A program made the translations under genes and the position numbers. Below are positions 7,632 to 14,643 of a DNA stretch of 18,893 bases, one piece after another. Under the pieces are notes generated by a model. The model was not told the DNA's origin. It ran no database searches and saw only the letters and a program-made list of their open reading frames with translations. Location of the stretch: NCBI GenBank assembly GCA_036734385.1, contig DAIMYQ010000031.1, forward strand, positions 1-18,893, read 5' to 3'. Source of the DNA: JAAYPI01 sp036734385. Lineage in GTDB: Bacteria; Bacteroidota; Bacteroidia; Bacteroidales; Paludibacteraceae. Each line of letters starts with the position of its first letter. Position 1 is the stretch's first letter.

Positions 7632-7660
7632 TATCGAAAAACGATAAATAATTATTGATA
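7632..7660. promoter_or_regulatory. Operator copy 2: perfect palindrome TATCG-N5-CGATA plus TATTGATA
   Basis: TATCGAAAAACGATA (7632-7646), 6 bp, TATTGATA (7653-7660). It lies 7 bp from the -33 TTTG of the peptide promoter, the same distance as in copy 1. The central five bases are A5 on the plus strand here and T5 in copy 1, so the arms rather than the centre seem to be conserved. Confidence 0.7.
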
Positions 7661-7733
7661 TATAATTTAGATTGAACAAAACTACGAATTTTAGCTACAG
7701 GAAAACAATAAATGACGTAAAAAATATATTCTT

Positions 7734-8333
7734 TTACAGCCCCATCATCCGACTAACGTACTTGCCGATAATATCAAATTCGATGTTTACTACTGAGCCT
7801 ATTTGTATTTGGTGAAAGTTGGTGTGTTCGTAAGTATAGGGGATAATAGCTACTTGGAACGATTCTTCGGTAGGGTTGCAAACCGTCAGGCTCACGCCAT
7901 TGACCGTAACGGAACCTTTATCTACGGTTAGGTAGCCTTTTTTTGCCATTTCTTTGTTGCAGGTGTAACTAAACGTGAAATACCAACTGCCATCGGCTTC
8001 CTTTACTTCTACACATTGGGCGGTTTGGTCTACATGTCCTTGCACTATATGTCCGTCCAAACGACCGTTCATCAGCATACTACGTTCGATATTTACTTTG
8101 TCGCCAATCTTGAGCAATCCCAAATTACTGCGGTCAAGGGTTTCTTTGATAGCTGTAACGGTATACGTTTCACCGGTTTTTTTTACTACCGTTAAACATA
8201 CGCCATTATGAGCAACGCTTTGGTCTATTTTCAATTCGTTTACGAACGAACATTGCATAGTGATGTGCAAGTTTTCTTTGTCTTTTTCTAAAGCTACTAC
8301 AGTAGCCGCTTCTTCTATTATTCCTGAAAACAT
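7734..8333 (-). CDS. ribE: Riboflavin synthase, alpha chain
   Basis: Cytosolic enzyme that dismutates two 6,7-dimethyl-8-ribityllumazine molecules to riboflavin plus the pyrimidinedione precursor, the last step of riboflavin synthesis. 199 residues, the usual length. The protein shows the internal duplication of the family: the start MFSGIIE, first-half NGVCLTV (43-49), then GHIVQGHVD (94-102), second-half NGVSLTV (145-151) and the closing NIEFDIIGKYVSRM. No RFN (FMN) riboswitch is visible upstream and no other rib gene is nearby, so it appears to stand alone. It is divergent from the B12-controlled nrdGD unit. Also written ribC in some species. Confident. Confidence 0.97.
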   Translation of the reverse strand: MFSGIIEEAATVVALEKDKENLHITMQCSFVNELKIDQSVAHNGVCLTVVKKTGETYTVTAIKETLDRSNLGLLKIGDKVNIERSMLMNGRLDGHIVQGHVDQTAQCVEVKEADGSWYFTFSYTCNKEMAKKGYLTVDKGSVTVNGVSLTVCNPTEESFQVAIIPYTYEHTNFHQIQIGSVVNIEFDIIGKYVSRMMGL

Positions 8334-8380
8334 AGTTGTATATTTTTGTTGTTAAATACTGTCATTTGAATTGTTGAGTG

Positions 8381-8388
8381 CAAATATA
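8381..8388 (-). promoter_or_regulatory. -7 element of ribE promoter
   Basis: TATATTTG on the minus strand, a perfect TAnnTTTG box, 47 bp before the ribE start. No TTTG is found at the expected -33 distance, so support rests on this box only. Confidence 0.5.
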
Positions 8389-8675
8389 CTGATTTTTTCA
8401 TTTTTTTTTGTGATGATTTTTTTTGTGCAAGTTTTTATCTTTTTTATTTACTTTGGTTCCTTTAAAAAATATTCTTAGAATTTATAAGGAATAAATAAAA
8501 TGGGAATTTTTCAATTTAAATTAATAATTATAATTCTTGTAATCAATATTTTATGAAATAAAAGTGGAAACTTTGATTGCCATAAAAATAAATTAGTTCT
8601 CATTTTTGGTAAATTTTATTGTACAATGTTCATATTTTTTTCTTATTTATCCATTCCTTTTCTAAAAAAGACACT

Positions 8676-8683
8676 TATATTTG
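8676..8683 (+). promoter_or_regulatory. -7 element upstream of the cobalamin riboswitch
   Basis: TATATTTG, a perfect TAnnTTTG box. Initiation about 7 bases downstream would place the transcript start at about 8690, right at the first base of riboswitch stem P1 (8691). That agreement supports it, although no clear -33 TTTG is present. The rest of 8389-8675 is T-rich sequence in which I see no gene. Confidence 0.6.
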
Positions 8684-8690
8684 CCAACAG

Positions 8691-8851
8691 ATTGGTTGTC
8701 GATTTATATCCGATAAAAAGACATTAAAAGGGAACGCTGTGAAATTCGGCGACAGTCCCGCTGCTGTAAATCTTCAAAAACCTTTTTACTTCAAGCCACT
8801 GATTCTTTTTGGGAAGGCGAAAAAGGGAAGACAGTCAGAAGACCTGCCAAT
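8691..8851 (+). ncRNA. Cobalamin (adenosylcobalamin) riboswitch
   Basis: Contains the conserved series of a cobalamin riboswitch in order: AAAAGGGAA (8726-8734), GTGAAATTC, GACAGTCCCGC (8751-8761), GCTGTAA, AAGCCACTG (8793-8801), and the B12 box AGTCAGAAGACCTGCC (8833-8848), which differs from consensus at about one base. The outer stem P1 closes with ATTGG (8691-8695) and CCAAT (8847-8851). It lies directly upstream of nrdG-nrdD with no other gene between, so it should reduce expression of the anaerobic ribonucleotide reductase when coenzyme B12 is plentiful. Confidence 0.95.
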
Positions 8852-8901
8852 GTATACTTGACACAAAATCATTTTCGAGGAAAAGATGATGAGTTAATAA
8901 C

Positions 8902-8932
8902 CTGTTTTGTCAAACAGAAATTTATTTTTTTT
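8902..8932 (+). terminator. Possible riboswitch expression platform (terminator/antiterminator)
   Basis: Hairpin CTGTTT-tgtc-AAACAG (8902-8917), followed after three A by a T-rich tract (8921-8932, ending in eight T). A competing pairing exists: TTGACACAAAA (8858-8868), just after the aptamer, can pair with TTTTGTCAA (8905-8913) with one bulged base, opening the terminator. The stem is short and A-T rich, so control by translation is also possible. Confidence 0.45.
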
Positions 8933-8948
8933 CATAAAATTTGGTGCG

Positions 8949-9410
8949 ATGAGGTTCTTTAAAAGGGAAGTTGTCATGCAGGAAGTACCGGGCGAAATAA
9001 GCCTTTGCTACTTTATTTGCGGTTGTCCGTTGCATTGCCAAGGATGTCATTCTTCGTTTACGTGGAATGAAAAAACCGGCTTTGTGCTTGATAAAAATGA
9101 GTATGCCAATCAGATAGATAGATACAAGGGCTATATTTCTTGTGTGTTATTTATGGGAGGTGAATGGCACGAAGATGAGTTGGAAGAAATGCTTCGAATT
9201 GCTAAACAAAAGGGCTTGAAAACGGCACTTTATACCGGCTTGGAAACTGTTTCGGAAAGCATTAAACGTCAGTTAAATTATTTAAAGACAGGTCCGTGGA
9301 TAGAGTCTTTGGGCGGACTGACCTCCGCTGTTACTAACCAACAATTAGTCAATCTGGAAACCGGAGAAGTGATGAACCGTATTTTTAGAAGAGAAATTCT
9401 AGCTAGTTAA
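8949..9410 (+). CDS. nrdG: Anaerobic ribonucleotide reductase activating enzyme (radical SAM)
   Basis: Radical S-adenosylmethionine enzyme that installs the glycyl radical on NrdD. From the ATG at 8949 (MRFFKREVVMQEVPGEISL) the protein has 153 residues, the family norm. The iron-sulfur motif CPLHCQGC (CxxxCxxC) lies at about residues 31-38, within CGCPLHCQGCHS, with the GGEW segment at about 75-78 expected for SAM binding. A longer frame opening with TTG at 8907 would start inside the terminator-like hairpin and adds nothing conserved, so I reject it. There is no Shine-Dalgarno sequence, as usual in Bacteroidota. nrdD follows after 25 bp. The order nrdG-nrdD is the reverse of the E. coli operon. 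Expected to be active only without oxygen. Confidence 0.95.
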   Translation: MRFFKREVVMQEVPGEISLCYFICGCPLHCQGCHSSFTWNEKTGFVLDKNEYANQIDRYKGYISCVLFMGGEWHEDELEEMLRIAKQKGLKTALYTGLETVSESIKRQLNYLKTGPWIESLGGLTSAVTNQQLVNLETGEVMNRIFRREILAS

Positions 9411-9435
9411 AAACGTATCATAAACCATATAAACC

Positions 9436-11235
9436 ATGTCAACCTATTTAAAACTTACCGAAGAGCAAATCAATAATAAAATTGCCTTTATAGATCAGTA
9501 TATTCATGCCGAAAATGCCGCATCAGCTTCCACGGTAGATGCTAATGCCAACGTTACCAATAAAAATATTGCTACACTCGAAGCCGAACTGAATAAGGAT
9601 ATTAACATTCAGGTAAACAGAGCATTAGTGTGCAATAAGATAAAAGATATATTTGGAGAAGAGTTAGCAAAAGAGTATGTACGCCAAATTGAAAATCACG
9701 AAATTTATGTGCATGACGAAACTTCACTGAAACCCTATTGTGTTTCCATTAGTATGTATCCTTTTTTGATAGATGGGCTTACTAAACTGAGTGGAGAAAG
9801 TCGTGCTCCTGAGCACTTGGATAGTTTTTGCGGTTCTTTTGTGAATTTGGTGTTTGCTGTTAGTTCGCAGTTTGCAGGAGCCTTGGCAACCGTGGAATTT
9901 TTAATGTATTTCGATTATTTTGCCCGCAAAGATTATGGCGATGATTATTTGACCACCGAAACCAATACAATAGCCAATAATTTGCAACATTGTGTGTATG
10001 CCATCAATCAACCGGCTGCTGCAAGGGGTTATCAGTCTGTTTTTTGGAATATATCGTTGTACGACAAACCCTATTTTGACAGCATGTTTGGTAGTTTTGT
10101 TTTTCCTGATATGACCAAACCGTCTTGGGATAGTCTGGAAAAATTGCAATCGTTTTTTATGAAATGGTTTAACCGTGAAAGAACTAAAGCGGTACTTACT
10201 TTTCCTGTGGTAACTGCTGCAATGTTGGTAAAAGACGGATCTCCTGTTGATGGTGATTTTGCCGATATGTGTGCCGGTGAATTGAGCAGAGGTAATTCAT
10301 TTTTTATTTATCAGTCGGAGAGTGCCGACAGTTTGGCGTCTTGTTGCAGATTGCGTAACGAAATAAGTGATAACACTTTTAGTTACAGTTTGGGTGCAGG
10401 TGGGGTTGCTACGGGTTCCATCAACGTAATAACCGTCAATATGAATCGATTGGTGCAAGATAAAAGGAACATTCGTGCCGAAATACAAAAAGTACAAAAA
10501 TACCAAGTTGCTTATCGCAAATTGATGGAGCAGTATAATGAAGCCAATATGTTGCCTGTCTATAAGGCAGGACTGATTGCTCTTGATAAGCAGTTTTTAA
10601 CTATTGGTATTAACGGTTTTGTAGAAGCTGCCGAAAGTCTGGGTATTCAAGTTGGCAATAATGATATGTATCAATCTTTTGTGGAAAGTTATTTGAAGGT
10701 GATTTACGAAGAAAATCGCAAGGCAAAAGCGACGTACGGTTATATGTTTAATACCGAATTTGTACCGGCTGAAAATCTTGGGGCAAAAAATGCCAAATGG
10801 GATAAAAAAGATGGTTACATGGTAAAACGTGATTGCTACAATTCCTATTTTTATGCTGTAGAAGATGATGAAATAAACGTAATTGATAAATTTATTTTGC
10901 ATGGAAAAACTTACAACCGGTATTTGGATGGTGGTTCTGCTTTACACTTAAATTTAGAAGAATATCCTACCAAAGAAGGCTTTAAGAAGTTACTCGATAT
11001 CGCTGCAAAAACAGGTTGTAATTACTTTTGTTTTAATGTGAAGGTAACTGTTTGTCGCGATTGCGGATTTATCGATAAACGTACTTTGTATGCCTGCTCC
11101 CAATGTGGTTCCAAAGAGGTAGATCATGCCACTCGTGTAATAGGTTATTTGAAAAAAATATCCAGTTTTAGCAAGGTCCGACAAGAAGAACAAGAGCTGA
11201 GGTATTATCATAAAGAATCCGTAACTACATTGTGA
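9436..11235 (+). CDS. nrdD: Anaerobic (class III) ribonucleoside-triphosphate reductase, large subunit
   Basis: Glycyl-radical enzyme reducing ribonucleoside triphosphates to deoxy forms for DNA synthesis without oxygen. 599 residues, shorter than the E. coli enzyme (712): the N-terminus lacks a recognisable ATP-cone domain, so dATP inhibition through that domain is not expected. Visible elements are a Cys in KPYCVSIS (C102), the Cys pair in SCCRLRNE (C303/C304), and the C-terminal zinc site CRDC...CSQC (C540, C543, C554, C557). Then comes RVIGYL, whose G570 should carry the radical, and the tail KKISSFSKVRQEE. Activated by NrdG, encoded just upstream, and under the cobalamin riboswitch. A long hairpin follows the gene. 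Confidence 0.97.
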   Translation: MSTYLKLTEEQINNKIAFIDQYIHAENAASASTVDANANVTNKNIATLEAELNKDINIQVNRALVCNKIKDIFGEELAKEYVRQIENHEIYVHDETSLKPYCVSISMYPFLIDGLTKLSGESRAPEHLDSFCGSFVNLVFAVSSQFAGALATVEFLMYFDYFARKDYGDDYLTTETNTIANNLQHCVYAINQPAAARGYQSVFWNISLYDKPYFDSMFGSFVFPDMTKPSWDSLEKLQSFFMKWFNRERTKAVLTFPVVTAAMLVKDGSPVDGDFADMCAGELSRGNSFFIYQSESADSLASCCRLRNEISDNTFSYSLGAGGVATGSINVITVNMNRLVQDKRNIRAEIQKVQKYQVAYRKLMEQYNEANMLPVYKAGLIALDKQFLTIGINGFVEAAESLGIQVGNNDMYQSFVESYLKVIYEENRKAKATYGYMFNTEFVPAENLGAKNAKWDKKDGYMVKRDCYNSYFYAVEDDEINVIDKFILHGKTYNRYLDGGSALHLNLEEYPTKEGFKKLLDIAAKTGCNYFCFNVKVTVCRDCGFIDKRTLYACSQCGSKEVDHATRVIGYLKKISSFSKVRQEEQELRYYHKESVTTL

Positions 11236-11347
11236 GAAGTACCGTTTGAGATAGGCAGGCAATTTATTGGATAGAAAGCAAGTCTTTACTTAAATTTACA
11301 TCGATGAATACAAATAAGAGCGTTATTTTGAGGAAAAATATAATATG

Positions 11348-11391
11348 AAAATAAACAGTGATAAGACTTCAATCTTATTGCTGTTTATTTT
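11348..11391. terminator. Bidirectional terminator between nrdD and nudC
   Basis: Long hairpin: AAAATAAACAG (11348-11358) pairs perfectly with CTGTTTATTTT (11381-11391), extended inward by eight more pairs (two of them G-U) to a CTTCAA loop at 11367-11372. There is an A tract on the left and a T tract on the right, so it can stop both convergent transcripts. Between the nrdD stop and this hairpin I see nothing else. Confidence 0.85.
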
Positions 11392-11395
11392 GTTG

Positions 11396-12229
11396 CTATA
11401 ATTCACCTTTTTCAAATTTTTCAATCAACTCACCTGCAATACTTATTGTTGAAGAGTGGTCAGGTAAGTTTCCTCTGGTAAACCATTTAGCCTCCACAAT
11501 TTCTTTGTTATCAATGATAATTGTTTGATTATCATCTGCTTCGGCTATAAAACCGACCATTATTGATTCCGACAATGGCCATGGTTGACTTTTGTAATAA
11601 CGTATATTTTTAATATCTATTCCTATTTCCTCCTTTACTTCTCGCCGGACAGTTTCTTCCAGTGTTTCCCCAACTTCTACATATCCGGCGATTAGCGAAA
11701 ACCATCCTCCTCGGAAATTTGTGTTGCGGGCAAGCAATATCTTGTCCTTGCAAATAATGGCAACTATAATTGCCGGAGAAATTTTTGGAAAAAATAGAGT
11801 GTGACATTCCGGACAAACCATAGCTCTTTCATCCTTCTTAGATATCGTTCTTGCTCCGCATTTCCCACAAAATTTATGTTCCGTATACCAGTTTCTTAGA
11901 TGGAATCCTACAACACTGATCCATGCTATTTCATGTTGACTGATAGTCCTGAAAAAATTTATTTCTCTGTAAACAAAAAGTGAATTGCTTTCCTTCAAAT
12001 CATCCCATACCAAGAAACAAGAAGTGTCATTCAACGTAAATAAAAAGGTACTCTCTGTTTGGTTATTAATTTCCGGAAAATCTTTTCTTTGTGGTATTTC
12101 AAATTCATTTCCATTGGTTTTCAGTAGAAGTGAATTGCCATTATAATGAAGTATATAATCTTTTTCTCGAATCTCATTATCTGCCAGATAATGATTGTCA
12201 AATCGGTGGGGGAATATTTCCTGAATCAT
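11396..12229 (-). CDS. nudC: NADH pyrophosphatase / NAD-cap decapping Nudix hydrolase
   Basis: Cleaves NAD(H) to NMN(H) and AMP, and in E. coli removes NAD caps from RNA; cytosolic. 277 residues. An N-terminal domain (1-115) is followed by a zinc ribbon CGKCG...CPEC (C121, C124, C139, C142). The full 23-residue Nudix box runs from G182 to I204, with E188 and R196-E197-x-x-E200-E201. The NudC-specific motif SQPWP (214-218) is present, reading SQPWPLSES where the usual form is SQPWPFPxS. The start at 12229 is preceded by a -7 box and a perfect inverted repeat. Convergent with nrdD across a shared terminator. Confident from the combination of zinc ribbon, Nudix box and SQPW motif. Confidence 0.95.
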   Translation of the reverse strand: MIQEIFPHRFDNHYLADNEIREKDYILHYNGNSLLLKTNGNEFEIPQRKDFPEINNQTESTFLFTLNDTSCFLVWDDLKESNSLFVYREINFFRTISQHEIAWISVVGFHLRNWYTEHKFCGKCGARTISKKDERAMVCPECHTLFFPKISPAIIVAIICKDKILLARNTNFRGGWFSLIAGYVEVGETLEETVRREVKEEIGIDIKNIRYYKSQPWPLSESIMVGFIAEADDNQTIIIDNKEIVEAKWFTRGNLPDHSSTISIAGELIEKFEKGEL

Positions 12230-12243
12230 GTCGGTAACTGATT

Positions 12244-12267
12244 TTATACAAATTGTAGTTTGTATAA
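12244..12267. repeat. Perfect 9-6-9 inverted repeat in the nudC leader
   Basis: TTATACAAA (12244-12252), six bases, TTTGTATAA (12259-12267). It sits between the nudC -7 box and start codon, 15 bp before the ATG. It may be a protein-binding operator or an RNA hairpin over the ribosome-loading region. No regulator is assigned. Confidence 0.5.
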
Positions 12268-12280
12268 GTGTTTAATCATA

Positions 12281-12288
12281 CAAAGATA
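12281..12288 (-). promoter_or_regulatory. -7 element of nudC promoter
   Basis: TATCTTTG on the minus strand, a perfect TAnnTTTG box, 52 bp before the start codon. No TTTG at -33; instead a small inverted repeat CGTAT-gag-ATACG (12302-12314) covers that position and could be an operator. Confidence 0.5.
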
Positions 12289-12396
12289 ACTAAAAAAAAT
12301 TCGTATGAGATACGGTAATATTAGGAATTATATTTTTTGCGTAAGTTTATATATAACCTAATTGGGACAATAACCAGTAAAAAATTTTCCTCATTT

Positions 12397-12428
12397 TTTG
12401 TCGCATAGGTTATATTTCGTTAAACTTG
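12397..12428 (+). promoter_or_regulatory. Possible amylase promoter
   Basis: TTTG (12397-12400), 20 bp, TAAACTTG (12421-12428): the Bacteroidota promoter pattern with one mismatch in the -7 box. It would give a leader of about 160 bases before the amylase start. Apart from this and the short open frame described next, I see nothing in 12230-12595 on the plus strand. Confidence 0.35.
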
Positions 12429-12483
12429 CACCTAAGTACAATAGTTTATCAAAAGTAAAAGTCGATTAATCTCCACATTTAGA

Positions 12484-12585
12484 ATGATATCAAGGTATAA
12501 AGTTGCATTTGATGACGGAGTTAGCTATGGAAATCTTTGGCAATAAACATCTGAAGTTGATGGTTCTGCTTTTGAATTACCTTAA
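12484..12585 (+). other. Short open frame or coding relic upstream of the amylase
   Basis: ATG at 12484 opens 20 codons (MISRYKVAFDDGVSYGNLWQ) to a TAA at 12544. The same frame then continues with 12 protein-like codons (TSEVDGSAFELP) to a second TAA at 12583. The composition looks like coding sequence with one stop inside, so it may be the remains of a small gene. An upstream open frame within the amylase leader, or chance, remain possible. No family recognised. Confidence 0.25.
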
Positions 12586-12595
12586 CATGTAACCA

Positions 12596-14413
12596 ATGAA
12601 AATGACATTAAAAAAAACGCTTACGGTTTGTTTACCGTTTTTCCTTTGTTTTTCTGCTTTTGCTCAAAAAGATGTTACGCCCGATTGGAGTAAAGGCGTG
12701 GTTTGGTATCAAATATTTCCGGAACGTTTTTGTAATGGAGATTCTTCGAACGACCCAAAAGTAAGTGACCAAAACGGAGCTTACCCTTTTGATGATACTT
12801 CCGATTTTCAAATTCATCCATGGACAAGTGATTGGTACCAACTGCAACCGTACGAACAAAAAAATGGCAAGGATATTTGGTACAACATTCAACGAAGACG
12901 CTACGGAGGCGATTTACAGGGAGTCATTGACAAACTGGACTATTTGGAGTCACTGGGGGTTAATGCTATCTACATGAATCCGCTTTTCTGGTCGCCATCA
13001 TCACACAAGTACGATGCATTGTGTTATCATCACATTGACCCAACCTTTGGACCTGACCCCGAAGGTGATAAAAGATTAATAGAAACTGAAGACCCACTGA
13101 ATTCTGAGAAATGGGTTTGGACAAAAGCGGATTTGCTTGTACTTAAGCTGATTGAAGAAGTACACAAACGGAATATGCATATCATTTTCGATGGTGTGTT
13201 TAATCACATGGGTGCAAACAGTTTTGCTTTTCGTGATGTGGAAAAAAATCAACAGGCGTCTCGCTATAATGATTGGTTTGTGATTGACAGTTGGCGTGAT
13301 GCTGCAAAAGGAACAACGTTTAAATACACAGGGTGGTTTGGTGTAAAAACCTTACCGGAATTTAAAGAAGACAGTACCGGAATTGTTGCCGGACCAAAAC
13401 GATATATTTTTGATGCCACCAAACGCTGGATGAACCCTATGAACAAAGGCATTGCTTATGGTATTGACGGTTGGCGGTTGGATGTGGCTTTTTGCGTTGG
13501 TCATCCTTTCTGGAAGGATTGGCGAAAATGGGTTAAAAGCATTAATCCACAGGCGTATATGACTGCCGAGTTGGTATATCCTATTGAAGAAACCAAACCT
13601 TATTTAGAAGGTGATGAGTTTGACGCAACCATGAACTACAATTTTGCTTTTATTGTGCATGATTTTTTTGTACAGGATACAACGGGTATTTCGGTAACAC
13701 AGTTTGATGCCCGATTAAAGGAATTACGTGACGCTTTTGGCGAAGGTGTGGCACTGAATATGCAAAACCTAGTGGATAGTCATGATGCAACCCGAATAGG
13801 AAGTGCAATAGCCAATGCTGATGGGAAAAGGTTTGGCGACTGGGGTGAGTATTTTGGCTATAGTCAGAAAGGCACTAACGAAAATTACAATGCCCGAAAA
13901 CCAACTCCCAACCAAATACAAAAACAAAAGCTGATTGCTGCTTTTCAAATTTTGTATTTAGGCTCTCCTATGATTTATTATGGCGATGAATGCGGCATGT
14001 GGGGAAGCAACGACCCCGATTGTAGAAAACCCATGGTTTGGAATGACAAAAAATACGAACCGGAAACAAACAATCCCGACCAAACCAAACACAACCGCGA
14101 CAAAGTAGTTTTCAATAAAGACTTGTTTAATTGGTACAAAAAGTTTATTTATTTACGCAATCAATATCAGGCAATAAAAGCCGGAAACTATACAACGCTA
14201 CTAACCTACGATGCACAAAAAGTATACGCCTTTAGCCGTAAACTGGGAAATGAAGAAGTAATTGTGGTGATAAATCGCGGAAATGAAGCCGTTCATTTTA
14301 CTCTTCCTATTTTTATAGATGGTAACTATAAAGACGTTTTTACAAAAAAAACGATGAGGCAGTTGGATATAGAACCGATGGGCATTGTGGTATTGAGTAA
14401 TACACTTTTATAA
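12596..14413 (+). CDS. Secreted GH13 family alpha-amylase-type glycoside hydrolase
   Basis: Retaining alpha-glucan hydrolase; likely substrates are starch, maltodextrin or cyclodextrin. 605 residues. A signal peptide (residues 1-24, ending CFSAFAQ) sends it to the periplasm or cell surface; the Cys before the cut is not in a lipobox. The (beta/alpha)8 barrel begins at once with WYQIFPERFCNGD (38-49), with no N-terminal CBM34-type domain. Conserved regions: DGVFNH (199-204), GWRLDVA (292-298) with nucleophile D296, AELVYP with acid/base E325, and NLVDSHD (391-397) with transition-state D397, so all three catalytic residues are present. The last about 80 residues form the usual C-terminal beta domain. 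No susC/D or other starch genes are adjacent, so it appears monocistronic. Closest to neopullulanase/SusA-like GH13 enzymes; exact specificity cannot be read. Confidence 0.95.
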   Translation: MKMTLKKTLTVCLPFFLCFSAFAQKDVTPDWSKGVVWYQIFPERFCNGDSSNDPKVSDQNGAYPFDDTSDFQIHPWTSDWYQLQPYEQKNGKDIWYNIQRRRYGGDLQGVIDKLDYLESLGVNAIYMNPLFWSPSSHKYDALCYHHIDPTFGPDPEGDKRLIETEDPLNSEKWVWTKADLLVLKLIEEVHKRNMHIIFDGVFNHMGANSFAFRDVEKNQQASRYNDWFVIDSWRDAAKGTTFKYTGWFGVKTLPEFKEDSTGIVAGPKRYIFDATKRWMNPMNKGIAYGIDGWRLDVAFCVGHPFWKDWRKWVKSINPQAYMTAELVYPIEETKPYLEGDEFDATMNYNFAFIVHDFFVQDTTGISVTQFDARLKELRDAFGEGVALNMQNLVDSHDATRIGSAIANADGKRFGDWGEYFGYSQKGTNENYNARKPTPNQIQKQKLIAAFQILYLGSPMIYYGDECGMWGSNDPDCRKPMVWNDKKYEPETNNPDQTKHNRDKVVFNKDLFNWYKKFIYLRNQYQAIKAGNYTTLLTYDAQKVYAFSRKLGNEEVIVVINRGNEAVHFTLPIFIDGNYKDVFTKKTMRQLDIEPMGIVVLSNTLL

Positions 14414-14508
14414 TCACTTCCAAATTTTCCCTGCCATCGTGTTTGTGTCATTATGTATTTTTTCTTTCTAAAAAAGTAAAAGTTATTTTTTTCTTTCCAT
14501 AAAAGGAC

Positions 14509-14516
14509 TACTTTTG
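14509..14516 (+). promoter_or_regulatory. -7 element of the MgtE_N/CBS-NRAMP operon
   Basis: TACTTTTG, a perfect TAnnTTTG box, about 130 bp before the start codon at 14641. No TTTG at -33. It implies a leader of about 120 bases, long enough to fold. Confidence 0.5.
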
Positions 14517-14600
14517 CAACGCAAATCAAAATTTTAGAAATGGACGACGGGCCTGAACATATAATTATTAATCAGATGTAACAAGGTCGTTGCTATTTCA

Positions 14601-14643
14601 CATATGCTCCTTGACTACATCTCAAATCAAGGAGGTGCATATG
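14601..14643 (+). promoter_or_regulatory. Hairpin burying Shine-Dalgarno and start codon of the MgtE_N/CBS gene
   Basis: Left arm CATATGC+TCCTTGA (14601-14614) pairs perfectly with TCAAGGA (14627-14633) and GCATATG (14637-14643), leaving a 12-base loop and a three-base GGT bulge. The right arm contains most of the AAGGAGG Shine-Dalgarno sequence (14629-14635) and the ATG itself. A rival pairing of CAAGG (14582-14586) with CCTTG (14609-14613) would release them. This suggests translational control. I recognise no known riboswitch class in the leader. Confidence 0.6.

Noticed and set aside
8619..8861. 80-residue open frame on the plus strand
   Set aside because: It covers the cobalamin riboswitch and its promoter; the sequence is explained by the RNA and the protein has no recognisable features.
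8907..8948. Upstream TTG start for nrdG
   Set aside because: It would begin inside the terminator-like hairpin and add 14 unconserved residues (Phe-rich); the ATG at 8949 gives the family length.
12632..12977. Overlapping open frames in other phases within the amylase gene
   Set aside because: Shadows of the GH13 coding sequence, which contains all catalytic regions in its own frame.
14516..14593. GCAACG (14516-14521) and CGTTGC (14588-14593) as a closing stem of a riboswitch
   Set aside because: Only 6 bp, and the left arm overlaps the -7 box, so it would lie mostly upstream of the transcript start.
14590..14640. Earlier ATG for the MgtE_N/CBS gene
   Set aside because: Its codons run through the regulatory stem and it lacks a Shine-Dalgarno sequence, whereas the ATG at 14641 has AAGGAGG at a good distance.
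14517..14640. M-box or yybP-ykoY riboswitch before the metal operon
   Set aside because: The region was checked because of the operon's function, but the conserved segments of these classes are not present and the leader is short for an M-box.
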